Assembly (NCBI GenBank): GCA_016081115.2
Contig: CM071933.1
Span: forward strand, 64,804,660 to 64,868,659
DNA length: 64,000 bases
Reading direction: 5' to 3'
Origin: Rehmannia glutinosa
Taxonomy: Eukaryota; Streptophyta; Magnoliopsida; Lamiales; Orobanchaceae
Below are positions 45,380 through 56,315 of this stretch, piece by piece; positions within the stretch are counted from its first letter, which is position 1; each line of letters starts with the position of its first letter. The notes beneath the pieces are model-generated. The model had not been told where the DNA came from, searched no databases, and was given only the letters and a program-made list of their open reading frames with translations. A program made the position numbers and the translations under genes.

Positions 45380-46653
45380 TGGCTACGATAATCTAGAGGG
45401 GGTGAATAGATTATGCCAATTTTTCGCAAATCGCCCTCTTTTTCGAATGAACACATAATTGACAAGAATGTAAATGCGGAAATTAAACAACACTCGATGA
45501 TTTATAGTAGTTCAACCCAGCAGGGCCTAATCTACTACCATAGGTATATCGAAGTGGATTTCAAAAAAGAAAAAAAGATTTTATTAATTACCCACAATTA
45601 ATACAACACCACTTTTGAAGATCACAATCTTTTACAATACCTTGAGGAAGATTCTGCAATCTTTCTTCAACACCTATGAAGAGTACCACACTCTTGACAC
45701 CTAAGATCACGCAGTAATATTCTTACCACAAGAACACAAGGTATCTTGTTTTGGATGATAGAAAAATTCAAGATTACAACTCAATAAATGAAGTATACAA
45801 ACTTTGAGTACAAGTGTAATCAAGAACAAAAGCTGAGACCTCAAGATTGTGCAAGTGCAAGAACTTAAAGCTATTACAATAAAGAATGTAAAATGAAAGC
45901 TTTGAGAATTTTTGATTTCTTGTTGTATTGTATTTATGTGTTGTGTATTATTTGCTTCAAATCTTCATCTATTTATAGGAGAGTCTTCAAGATTGGATCT
46001 CAACATAGCTCCTCCTTCTTCACTTTTGTCTACAAAAAAGAGGATCACAAAATGTAGAAATTGTACAAAAATCAAAAGCAAATCTTGTCGATAAGGATTT
46101 CAAACAACATAATTTCTTTTGTCACAAAAATACATAGAAGCAAGGTTGCCTGTATAAGATTCGAGCGTTTGAAATAAAATAGTGCGATCCGGAGACGGAG
46201 TTGCGGGTGTCAGAAGGCGGTCAGGGGTCGTGGCCGGTCCTACCCTTGGCCTCCCTCATCATTTTCAAGTCGGTCGTTTTGTTTCATTTTGTGCGTTCTT
46301 CAAAAGTCGACCTCTTGTTCGACCCGTCGACCTCCAATTTGAAATTTTGTCAATTTTTGTCAAAATAAACTTCAAAAAATACTCCAAAAATTAGTAAAAC
46401 CATTTTAAATCAATTGGGAGTATTTAGACAACTTTTATAAACATTGTTTTGGTGAAAAAAACAAATTAACACAAAATCATTAAAAGTGTTGTCAATTTTA
46501 TCGAATAATAAACTCTACAGAAATACTCCAAAAATTGGTAAAAACATTTTAAATCATTTAGGAGTATTTTGACAACATTTATAAACATTGTTTTGGTATA
46601 AAAACTCATTTAAACAAAATCATCAAAATCTTGATAAAAACATTTATCTAACA
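45380..46653 (-). repeat. 3' LTR of copia 2 (copy 2 of this LTR family)
   Basis: As printed it starts TGGCTACGATAATC and ends CTAACA, so on its own strand it runs TGTTAG to GTAGCCA. It is collinear with copy 1 (8,578-17,507 without insertions) across the whole length, 1.27 kb. Internal short repeats of ACAATCTT and ATCACAATCTT type lie near 45,610-45,700. Confidence 0.85.
45969..45978 (-). promoter_or_regulatory. TATA box of the copia 2 LTR
   Basis: The minus strand reads CTATAAATAG, conserved in the other copy at 9,266-9,275. Confidence 0.55.
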
Positions 46654-46654
46654 A

Positions 46655-46668
46655 ACTCCCCTTTTTTT
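46655..46668 (-). other. Polypurine tract of copia 2
   Basis: The minus strand reads AAAAAAAGGGGAGT immediately before the LTR start TGTTAG, which fixes the orientation of the element. Confidence 0.75.
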
Positions 46669-47559
46669 ACGATTACAAAACCAAAACAATTTTAGGAAGT
46701 CGATTTTAAAACAAAACATATTTTCGGTCTAAAACATTAATTCATTACAAGCAAGATTTACCAAAAGTAAAACACACGGGGATAAGAGCAAATATTTTTC
46801 AAAACATTTTTGTACAAGCTCATATCAATATGCATATCAAGAACAAGTATAGAAGCAACCAACTAGAAGCTAAAAGCTTAGCTTGTACAAAACAAGCTTG
46901 AATTATTTAAGCATAGAATCTCTCCTGTCCAAAACATCATTAGTCAAGCATAAAAGTCCACAATACATCAAATGGACTAAGTAATATTCACAACTTTTGG
47001 CTTTTGAGAGCCCTAGCTTATAGCTTTTCTTGTGAGCTTATTTTCGCTTCTTTGAGCATATGAGCGTTTTCTTGTTTCTCCCCTTTGGAATCATCAAAAA
47101 AGAGTGTTAGCCACGATAAAAATATCATGATTATATCAAAGTCGCAATTTTATCCGATTTATCGAGCGTTTTGAAAAATTGAAGCTTAAATTCCAAATAA
47201 AAGGAAACAATTGATCATTTGATTTGCAAAAGCTCATTTGAGTGTCAAGACATGATCTCAACAAATATATAAGACTTTTGAAAGCATAAGAGTCATGTAT
47301 AAGTTGAAATTTTCTTTGCGACAATTAAATCGCCGAACACTTTGTGTGTGCGAAAAATAAAAGAAGTTGTATAAGGCCCTTGTAAATGAATCAAACCAAA
47401 AATTTCATCACCAAATCAGTTCAAACACCATTCAATACATCATAATTAACAAGCTCATCTCAATCATATGAAACTTCCATCAATAAAATTGCAAATAAGC
47501 CAAAAACTCGAGGTTCAACCTAATTGAGCAAAAGAAAGTAAAATTCTTACCATTCAATA
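46669..47559 (-). other. copia 2 internal region between pol and the 3' LTR
   Basis: No clear coding sequence. Elements of the SIRE/Maximus group carry a long 3' region here, sometimes with an env-like ORF; I see no intact frame. It ends where the gypsy LTR begins. Confidence 0.5.
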
Positions 47560-47627
47560 TGTAACACCCATAATTTTTACAATTCATATCTTACCTTATA
47601 ATCAATACTCATATTAATTATTTATGT

Positions 47628-47658
<31 letters not shown>

Positions 47659-48079
47659 TTACTTTTATATTTTAATTTTTCAATTATTGGCTAGCTTTAG
47701 ACAAGCCCCACTAATTCCATCATCTCCGTTTGTATTTAATTATTATCCCCATATTGATCTACTTTACAACTAATGCCCAACTCACCCATGTTTCAGTAAA
47801 GTTAAGTTAGCTTTTAAATCCTTCCACATCTTCATTTTTCTCAAAAATCTTGCTCCCGTATTTTCACATCAATCTCATAAATTTTACAAGTAAGTAATTT
47901 TCTCCTTGTATCTAATATTATGATCATTTCTTATTTTGTCTCTCTAGTTGTTCTCCTACCATTAACCCTTAATTTGGAGTTAGGAATGTATTTTTAATTT
48001 ATGTTTTAGAGCAGAAAGATATAAGCTAAGATGATGTATGATTGGGTGTTGCAATTTGGGTGGGATAATGTGAGTTAGT

Positions 48080-48410
48080 GTGTAAAAATATATATGTGTG
48101 TGCGTGTGTAATAGTGTGTGTGTGTGTTAATACATATTGTGTGTGTGTGTGCGTGAATATATATATATATATATATATATGTACGAGAATGTGAAATTGT
48201 ATATGTGTGTGTTTATCGTGCGTGTGTTAATACATATTATGTGTGTGTACTCTTTGTATGTAATAATGTGTGTGCGTGTGTATGTAATGGGGTGTGTGTG
48301 TGTGCATGTGGGTAATACATAGATGTGTGGTGTTATTGTGTGTTAATGTGTGTGTGGCGTGTAGGTATAGACGTGTGTGTATGTATATTGGTTAAGTGTG
48401 TGCAGTTAAA
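48080..48410. repeat. TG/TA microsatellite inside gypsy LTR A
   Basis: Long (TG)n and (TA)n runs, mirrored at the same place in LTR B (53,480-53,820). The Val/Cys/Tyr-rich open frames here are artefacts of it. Confidence 0.85.
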
Positions 48411-49144
48411 GTAGTCTGATAAATGAAATGGGGTTGGGCCAAAGACTTCTTTATGGAAAATTGGATAGAAGATGAAACTAGATTGCAATTTGAAACTTTT
48501 AATTTAGTCTGCTAACTTTTCAATTAAGTCATATTCCCACATCTATATTTCTTAAAGTTTTTATTTAGTCCCAAATAAGTTTCAATTAAGTCCATATTTT
48601 ATTTAAAAATTTCGCATTTATCCCTATAATTTATTTAGACTTTGGATTTTTCAATTTGACCCTACAAGTTTTCAATTTAATCCAAAATAAAAGTTTACTT
48701 TTAACTTATTCAATTAGATTTCCATTCAATTTTACATACTAAAAAAAGCCCTAAATTTTATTTTTATAAGTATAATTATTTCAATTATAAATTCTTTACT
48801 TAATATCTAGGCCTAAATCATGTTAACTTTATATTGTAGGCGACGAAGAACCATACTGATTAGGACTTTATTTTCGAGCTATTTGTGCATACTTTATTTG
48901 CCGATTGAGGTAGGGATTCTTATCACATTTTATGTGTATATTTCATTGTCCTTGTTAAATGCTTAAAGTTGTTCAATTATGTGAATTCGCATTTAAGGTT
49001 AAATGATATGCATAATTATATGAATTATATCTTTGATGTATTACATGATATGCATAATTATGTGAATTATATGCTTTTAATGTGCTTATATTATATGATT
49101 AATTTTTATGAATTACATGTTTTCATTACAATGTATGTTATGAA

Positions 49145-49430
49145 ATGGGAAAGGAAAATTTTTGGCCTCGTGCCAGGAAAGGGAAAAATATGGCATTCTG
49201 GTACTGCGGAAAAAATTATTTTTGGCCTCGTGCAGGAAAGGAAAATATGGCATTTGTGCCTACGGGGAAAAGGAAAAGTTTTGCCGCCGTACACGGAAAG
49301 GAAAATATGGCATTCGTGCCATGGGAAAGAAAAATTTTGGCCTCGTGCCCACGAAAGGAAAATATGGCGTCACTGCGGAAAAGGTTATGTGCTATTCGGC
49401 TTATGCCAACGGGAAAGGTTATGTGTTAAT
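49145..49430 (+). repeat. LTR-borne minisatellite, copy A
   Basis: Units of about 55-60 bp alternate AATTTTTGGCCTCGTGCC with GGAAAGGAAAATATGGCATT and a C(T)ACGGGAAA or CATGGGAAA joint. About five units are present before GGTTATGTGCTATTCGGC. Open frames across it give repetitive peptides with no homology. Confidence 0.85.
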
Positions 49431-49852
49431 TTATGTAATTGTGCACTTTTAAGTATTTAGTTTGACGATCTTTTATCCCTACGAGTATGTGATTACTCAC
49501 CCCTAAAATTCAAAATCTTTTTGAGATCATATGGATGGATGCGTTGCGAGATGTGGGGAATAGCCAATGATTTCACTTTTTAATTATTTAAATTTCAAGA
49601 ACTATGAACTCGTTTTAAATTTCGAACAATTGTGGTGTCTATTTTCTTTTATTTTATTTCAAAGTGTTTTGAGTATATTTTTAATTTTTGACAAATACTC
49701 TATAATTATTTCTTAAGACTTTAAGTATTCTCATTATCGTCTTAAGCTAAACTTTTCATTTATCTATGTATTTAAAAAGAAAATTAGTATGCATTTATTT
49801 AAAAATTAATTTGTAAGCAATGCACTTTAAAAAAAATGGGGCGTTCTGATTA

Positions 49853-52800
49853 TGGTATCGAGCGGTCTACATTTCGTAGACTTGCAATTTTAATATTTTT
49901 TTCTCAAAAGAAAAATGGCTATCCTCTTCATCGCTCGCTCGTCAATCGGGTAACATCTATTTAATTATCATGTCATGAGAAATTGGGAAAGTATAATATC
50001 TTTATGTGAATCATGAGAATTTATATGAATATTTATGTGACATGCTATAGTTTATGTATGTGTTCCTTAATTCATTGCATGATCTAAATTTTCTTTCATG
50101 ACACGTTAGAAATAGATAACAATGTGAAATAGCAATTCATAATGAACCATAGAATTATAACGTCTATTTTTTATAATATATGATAAAGTTGAGCGACTTA
50201 TACGATTAATTTATGATTGGCCGTACATTCAAAAAACTAGAAAGTGACATATGTAGTATCATGCGAGAAAGAGTTTAAAATTAGATATTTTATTTTCTTG
50301 TAGATAATATCGCAACATAGAGATAATTCGAACTCGTCATTTAACTCGGCAGTCGATGGGATGTCGTGATGCACATACTCTGCACTATTTGATCTTGATA
50401 TTATGTATTACTTTATTTATTTTGATTTTCAAGCTAAATTCCAACCGGTGTTACATTGTTAGTGACATACTAGAAATAAGCCTCTCATTCGGAATAATAT
50501 TAAGTATTGATCTAGTGATTAATAATGTGGAGTTGATTTTTACGGGATGGGTTTAGAAAGCAGTTTGCATGTGATTATGAATAAAGATTTTGATAGCATC
50601 TTAGGAATGGAGTTGTTGAATAAGTACAAGGATAACCTCAAGCTGTCATAAGAGACTAAAGAGAAAATAATATTGTGACCTTTAAATAGAGAAAGCATTC
50701 ACAATTATTTTTCGGGAGAGTGAGTGGAGGGTCGAGATATATATGATAAGAGGCGATCAAGTTGTAAAAAAAAAAAAAAATTCGGGGGTATCTAGTAAAT
50801 GTAATAGTTACCGATTGATGAAAAAGACCATCATGGAAGTCCTTTTTATATGTGAGTATACCAACGCCTTTCTTGAAGATTTCGGGAATATCTCCCAAAT
50901 CGACGGTCGAGTTTACAATTGATTTTATTAGGGAGCTACCCCCTGTCATCAAAGCACCACATAGAATGACACCCGAGGAGCTTTAGGAACTTAAAAGTTT
51001 AGCTACAAGAACATTTGGATGTTGGTTCCATCCGTAGAGCATGTCGCTTTGAGGAGCGTTAGTTTTATTTGAAAAAAAAATAAAAATAAAAGAAAGACGG
51101 GACAATAATAATATTTATAGACTAAAGAGAGTTGAATAAGCTCACCATAAAGAACAAATATCCATTGCCAATGACTGAGGATATTTTTGATTAATTGAAT
51201 GGGGCAAGTGTATTTTATATTGATATGAAGTGCGGATATCATGAACTAAAGGTTAAGAAAGAAGATATACCAAGATAGTTTTAGGATCCGATATGGGCAC
51301 TATGAGTTCTGATTATGTCTTTCAAATTTAGTAATACCAGCGTATTTATGGACTTGATGGTCGGGTCTTTCCATCCGTGCCGATCTATTTATGATTATAT
51401 TCATAGACGATATCTTGGTATACTCAAATGATATATAACAATATGAGAAATACATCATCATAGTGTTGGAGATTCTAGTAAAGAGAAAAATTATCGCAAA
51501 ATTCAAGAGGTGCGAGTTTTGGCTCGATCGAGTAGTTTTGGGACATGTAGTTACAACAAAAAGGTATTAAAGTCGATTCAAAGACAAAAGTTTTTGTGGA
51601 AAAATGGTTGGCTCCTACTAACACCAATGAAGTACGTAGTTTCTTAGGTTTTGTTGGATATTACCGAAGGTTTAACAAAAGATTTTCAAAGATTAGCAGA
51701 CCCAATGAGCCGACTCACAAGAAAAATGTGAGAAGTTTATTTGGATTGAGAGGCGCGAGCAGAGTTTTCAGAACTCAAACGACGTCTAGTATCAACATAG
51801 GTTTTAACAATTCCAAATACTATAGAGGGTTTTGTAATATACAGTGATGCATCAAAATAAAGATTTTGGTGTATCTTGATACAATAATGGTAAAGTGGTT
51901 GCCTACATTTCAAGACAAATGAAATGTTATAAGCTCAATTACCCTACACATGACTTTGAGTTGACAATAGATATGCACGCCTTAAAGATATAGCATCACT
52001 ATTTATACGGAAAAAAAAAGTGAAATGTACAATGATCAAAGAGATTTTGAAGTAATTCTTCACACGAAAAAAGGTTGAACATGATATTCAAATGAGATGG
52101 TTGGAACTCATGAAAGATTGTGATTATAAGATCCATTATGATCCTGGTAAAGTTAATATCATAACATACGGACAATCTGAAAGAATCACTCAGATCTCAG
52201 AAGATTCATTGAGAAGTTGCATTTTGGATTTTGATAACAATTGGGAAAAATATTAGCCTCTTGTGGAATTCTAAAATAATAATAGCTATCAGACGACAAT
52301 TGGAGTGATCTCTTACGATGTCTTGTATGGAAGAAAGTGTATATTCCATATCTATTGGAACAAAATTGGTGAGAAAAAGGTATTAAACCCTAAGCTAGTC
52401 GAGTGGATGGTCATGGTAAGTAGAAGTGTTAAAAGCAGGGATAAATAGGCAAGATCGAAAAAAAGGGCATACAATTTGAAATAGGAGAAAAAGTTTTCTT
52501 AAAGGTTGCAGACCAAAGGAATAGTAAGATTTGGCGTAAAAGAAAAAGCCGAGACATATTTTCATTGTACCATTCGAAATAATGGAGCGAGTCGAGATAT
52601 GACTTACAGTTTTTGGCGTTATTGCAGCTAGCAAAATTCATAATTTATTTTACTTGTCTCTGTTGAGAAAGTATGTCCCACGATCAAGTCACTTAGTCAA
52701 TCATGAAACACGAAGTCAATCCGGACATGACATACGAAGAAAAATCGGTGGCTATCCTTAATAGGAAGATACACAAGTTAATAAATATAGACATCACCCT

Positions 52801-52943
52801 GGTTAAGATTGAGTTGAATAGACATGAAAAAAAAAAGCAACGTGGGAGCATGAAGTTGAGATTTGAGCCAAGTATCCGAGTTATTCCATCAAGCAGAGTA
52901 AGCTTGAAATTTTGAGACGAAATTTTTTTATAAGAGGGTAGAA
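49853..52943 (+). pseudogene. Gypsy pol relic (protease linker, RT, RNase H, integrase C-terminus), no intact frame
   Basis: Recognisable strings: MNKDFDSILGMELLNKYK near 50,575-50,625 (end of protease); LNKLTIKNKYPLPMTEDIF near 51,131-51,190 and SVFYIDMKCGYHELKVKKED near 51,208-51,267 (RT fingers); FIDDILVYS-like in mixed frames near 51,400-51,430; EVRSFLGFVGYYRRFNKRFS near 51,629-51,690; SDAS near 51,842 (RNase H); ATIGVISYDVLYGRKC-like near 52,297-52,340; GEKVFLKVA-like near 52,483-52,513 and LRKYVP near 52,662-52,680 (integrase C-terminus). The gag region and the integrase catalytic core are missing, so the internal region is only about 3.1 kb instead of the usual 4-6 kb. Confidence 0.8.
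52930..52943 (+). other. Polypurine tract before gypsy LTR B
   Basis: ATAAGAGGGTAGAA directly precedes TGTAACACCC of LTR B. Confidence 0.6.
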
Positions 52944-53015
52944 TGTAACACCCATAATTTTTACAATTCATATCTTACCTTATAATCAATACTCATATTA
53001 ATTATTTATGTATAC

Positions 53016-53046
<31 letters not shown>

Positions 53047-53479
53047 TTTTTACTTTTATATTTTAATTTTTCAATTATTGGGATAGCTTTAGACAAACCC
53101 CACTAATTCCATCATCTCCATTTGTATTTAATTATTATCCCATATTGATCTCTTTTACAACTAATGCCCAACTACCCGTGTTTCAGCAAAGTTAAGTTAG
53201 CTTTTAAATCCTTCCACATCTTCATTTTCTCAAAAATCTTGCTCCCATATTTTCACATCCAATCTCATAAATTTTACAAGTAAGTAATTTCTCCTTGTAT
53301 CTAATATTATTATCATTTCTTATTTTGTCTCTCTAGTTGTTCTCTCACCATTAACCTTTAATTTGGAGTTAGGAATGGATTTTTAATTTATGTTTTAGAC
53401 AGAAAGATATAGCTAAGATGATGTATGATTGGGTGTTGCAATTTGGGTGGGATAATGTTGAGTTGAGTTAATGTATATA

Positions 53480-53559
53480 AAAAATATATATATATAAACA
53501 TATATATGTGTGCGTGTGTAATAGTGTGTGTGTATGTTAATACATATTGTGTGTGTGCG

Positions 53560-53602
<43 letters not shown>

Positions 53603-53820
53603 GAGAATGTGAAATGTATGTGTGTGTTTATGTGTGCGTGTGTTAATACATATTATGTGTGTGTACTCTTTGTATGTAATAATGTGTGTGCGTGTGTATG
53701 TAATGGTGTGTGTGTGTGTGCATGTGGGTAATACATAGATGTGTGGTGTTAATGTGTGTTAATGTGTGTGTGACGTGTAGGTATAGACGTGTGTGTATGT
53801 ATATTGGTTAAGTGTGTGTG
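53480..53820. repeat. TG/TA microsatellite inside gypsy LTR B
   Basis: (TA)n of nearly 40 bp at about 53,563-53,600 and several (TG)n runs, longer in TA than in LTR A. Confidence 0.85.
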
Positions 53821-54564
53821 ATTAAATTAGTACATAAATGAAATGGGGTTGGGCCAAGGACTTCTTTATGGAATTGGATAGAAGATGAAACTAGATTGCA
53901 ATTTGAAACTTTTAATTTAGTCTACTAACTTTTCAATTAAGTCATATTCCCACATCTATGTTTCTTAAAGTTTTCTATTTAGTCCCAAATAATTTTCAAT
54001 TAAGTCCATATTTTTATTTAAAAATTTCAGATTTATCCCTATAATTTATTTAGACTTTCCGGATTTTTCAATTTGACCTACAAGTTTTCAATTTAATCAA
54101 AATAAAAGTTTACTTTTAACTTATTCAATTAGATTTCCATTATTTTCACATTTTAAAAAAAAAAAGCCCTAGGCTATTTTATAAGTATAATTATTTCAAT
54201 TATAAGTTACTACTTAATATCTAGGCCTAAATCATGTTAACTTTATATTGTAGGCGACGAAGAACCAAACAATTAGGACTTCTATTTTCGAGCTATTTGT
54301 GCATCTACTTTATTTGCCGATTGAGGTAGGGATTCTTATCACATTTTATGTGTATATTTCATTGTCCTTGTTAAATGCTTAAACTATTCAATTATGTGAA
54401 TTACGCATTTTAAAAGGTTAAATGATATGCATAATTATGTGAATTATATGCTTTTGATGTATTACATGATATGCATAATTATGTGAATTATATGCTTTTA
54501 ATGTGCTATATTATATGATTAATTTTTATGAATTACATGTTTTCATTACAATGTATGTTATGAA

Positions 54565-54890
54565 ATGGGAAAGGAAAATTTTGGCCTCGTGCCATGGGAA
54601 ATGAAATTTTGGCCTCGTCACGGGGAAAGGAAAATATGACATTTGTGCCTGGGAAAGGAAATTATTTTTGGCCTCGTGCCACGTGAAAGGAAAATATGGC
54701 ATTAGGTACTGCGGGAAAGGAAAATTTTGGCCTCGTGCCACGGGAAAGGAAAATATGGCATTCGTGCCATGGGAAAGGAAAAATTTTTGGCCTCGTGCCA
54801 CGGGAAAGGAAAATATGGCATTCTTGCCTACGGAAAAGGTTATGTGCTATTCGCTTATGCCAACGGGAAAGGTTATGTGTTAATTTATGT
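54565..54890 (+). repeat. LTR-borne minisatellite, copy B
   Basis: Same units as at 49,145-49,430 (TTTTGGCCTCGTGCCA and GGAAAGGAAAATATGGCATT), with one more half-unit pair and a different order of the CACGGG and CATGGG joints. Confidence 0.85.
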
Positions 54891-55299
54891 AATTGTGCAC
54901 TTTTCGTATTTAGTTTGGACATCTTTATCCCCTTACCGAGTATGTGATTACTCACCCCTAAATTCAAAATCTTTTCAGATCATATGGATGGATGCGTTGG
55001 AGATGTGGGGAAATAGCCGATGATTTCACTTTTAATTATTTAAATTTCAAGAACTATGAACTCGTTTTAAATTTCGAACAATTGTGGTGTCTTATTTTCT
55101 TTTATTTTATTTCAAAGTGTTTTGAGTGAATTTTTAATTTTTGACAAATACTCTATAATTATTTCTTAAGACTTTAAGTATTCTCATTATCGCTTCCGCT
55201 AAACTTTTCATTTATCTATGTATTTAAAAAAAAATTAGTATGCATTTATTTAAAAATTAGTAACGCCAAAGCAATGCACTTAAAAAAAATGGGCGTTAG

Positions 55300-56315
55300 T
55301 ATGGTATAAGTCGCTTTTGATTGCAATTTTAATATTTTTTTTTCTCAAAAAGAAAAATGGCTATTTGAAAGCATAAGAGAGTCATGTAAATCGTTGAACA
55401 TCTATTTAATTATCATGTCATGAGAAATCGGGAAAGTACAATATGTTGTATGTGAATGTAAATGAATTTATATGAATATTTATGACATCTATAGTTTATG
55501 TATGTGTTCCTTAATTCATTGCATGATCTAAATTTTCTTTCACAAACATTAGAAATAGATAACAATGTACAAATAATCAAAAATAATGAACCATTGAAGT
55601 ATAAGGGAGTAGATTTTTTATAATATATGATAAAGTTGAGCAAGTATGATGATTAATTTATGATTAATGAAGTCAAGATATAAAATGACATATGTATCAA
55701 GCAAAAAGAGTTTAAATTAGATATTTTTATTTGCTTTGTAGATAAAATCGCAACAAAGATAGCGAAATGGTAAGTTTAAAACAAAAGCGTTTTATCAATG
55801 GGATGTCGGAATGCACATACTACAGCATTATTTGATCTTGATATTATGTATTACTTTATTTATTTTGATTTTCAAGCTAAATTCCAATCGGGTGTTACAT
55901 TGTTTGACATACTAGAAATAAGCCTCTCAACGGAATAATATTAATTATTGATCTAGTGATTAATAATGTGGAGTTGATTTTGACGGGATGGGTTTAGAAG
56001 CCTCAATTTGCATGTGATTATGAATAAAGATTTTGATAGCATCTTAGGAATGGAGCGGTTGAATAAAAATGATAACCACCAATTGATCAGCAAGAGACTA
56101 AAGAAGATATAATATTGTGACCTTTTAGAAATTCACAATTGTTTTTTAGAAAATGAGTGGAATCTCAGATATATATGCGTTATGTTGAGCGGTTTTAAAA
56201 AAAAAAAAAAATTTATAGCGGATATATAAATGTAAAAGATAGGAACATGATTGAAAAGACCATCATTTGGAAATCCTTTTTAGGTTTGTTTCAACGAAGT
56301 TGAAGATTTACCAGG
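55300..56315 (+). pseudogene. Second gypsy internal region, truncated
   Basis: Follows LTR B and repeats the sequence after LTR A: AACATCTATTTAATTATCAT near 55,397, TATAGTTTATGTATGTGTTC, and the protease end MNKDFDSILGMERLNKN near 56,020-56,070. It stops inside the segment that in the first copy reads LEDFGNI (about 50,873), and copia 2 sequence follows. Confidence 0.75.

Larger units (their letters stand above)
47560..49850 (+). repeat. Gypsy LTR A
   Basis: It starts TGTAACACCC and ends near GGGGCGTTCTGAT, followed by a degenerate primer site TGGTATCGAGC at 49,853. It includes a TG/TA microsatellite (about 48,080-48,410) and a minisatellite (49,145-49,430). Collinear with LTR B with many small indels. 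Confidence 0.82.
52944..55299 (+). repeat. Gypsy LTR B
   Basis: It begins TGTAACACCC and ends near GGGCGTTAGTA, followed by a primer-site-like TGGTATAAG. Same internal order as LTR A: microsatellite (53,480-53,820) and minisatellite (54,565-54,890). Confidence 0.82.
47560..56315 (+). mobile_element. Composite Ty3/gypsy array: LTR - internal - LTR - partial internal
   Basis: Two LTRs (47,560 and 52,944, both starting TGTAACACCCATAATTTTTA) flank a shortened internal region. After the second LTR the internal region starts again, with a primer-site-like TATGGTATAA and the same protease/RT linker, then stops at about 56,315, where copia 2 pol resumes. About 3.3 kb is therefore present twice in tandem. 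This is the arrangement expected from unequal recombination between LTRs of neighbouring or identical elements, followed by loss of the distal part. Confidence 0.82.

Noticed and set aside
48969..49460. 163-codon open frame and its overlapping partners in the gypsy LTR (also 54,526-55,023)
   Set aside because: Translations of the LTR minisatellite; all frames stay open because of the unit composition. No protein family.
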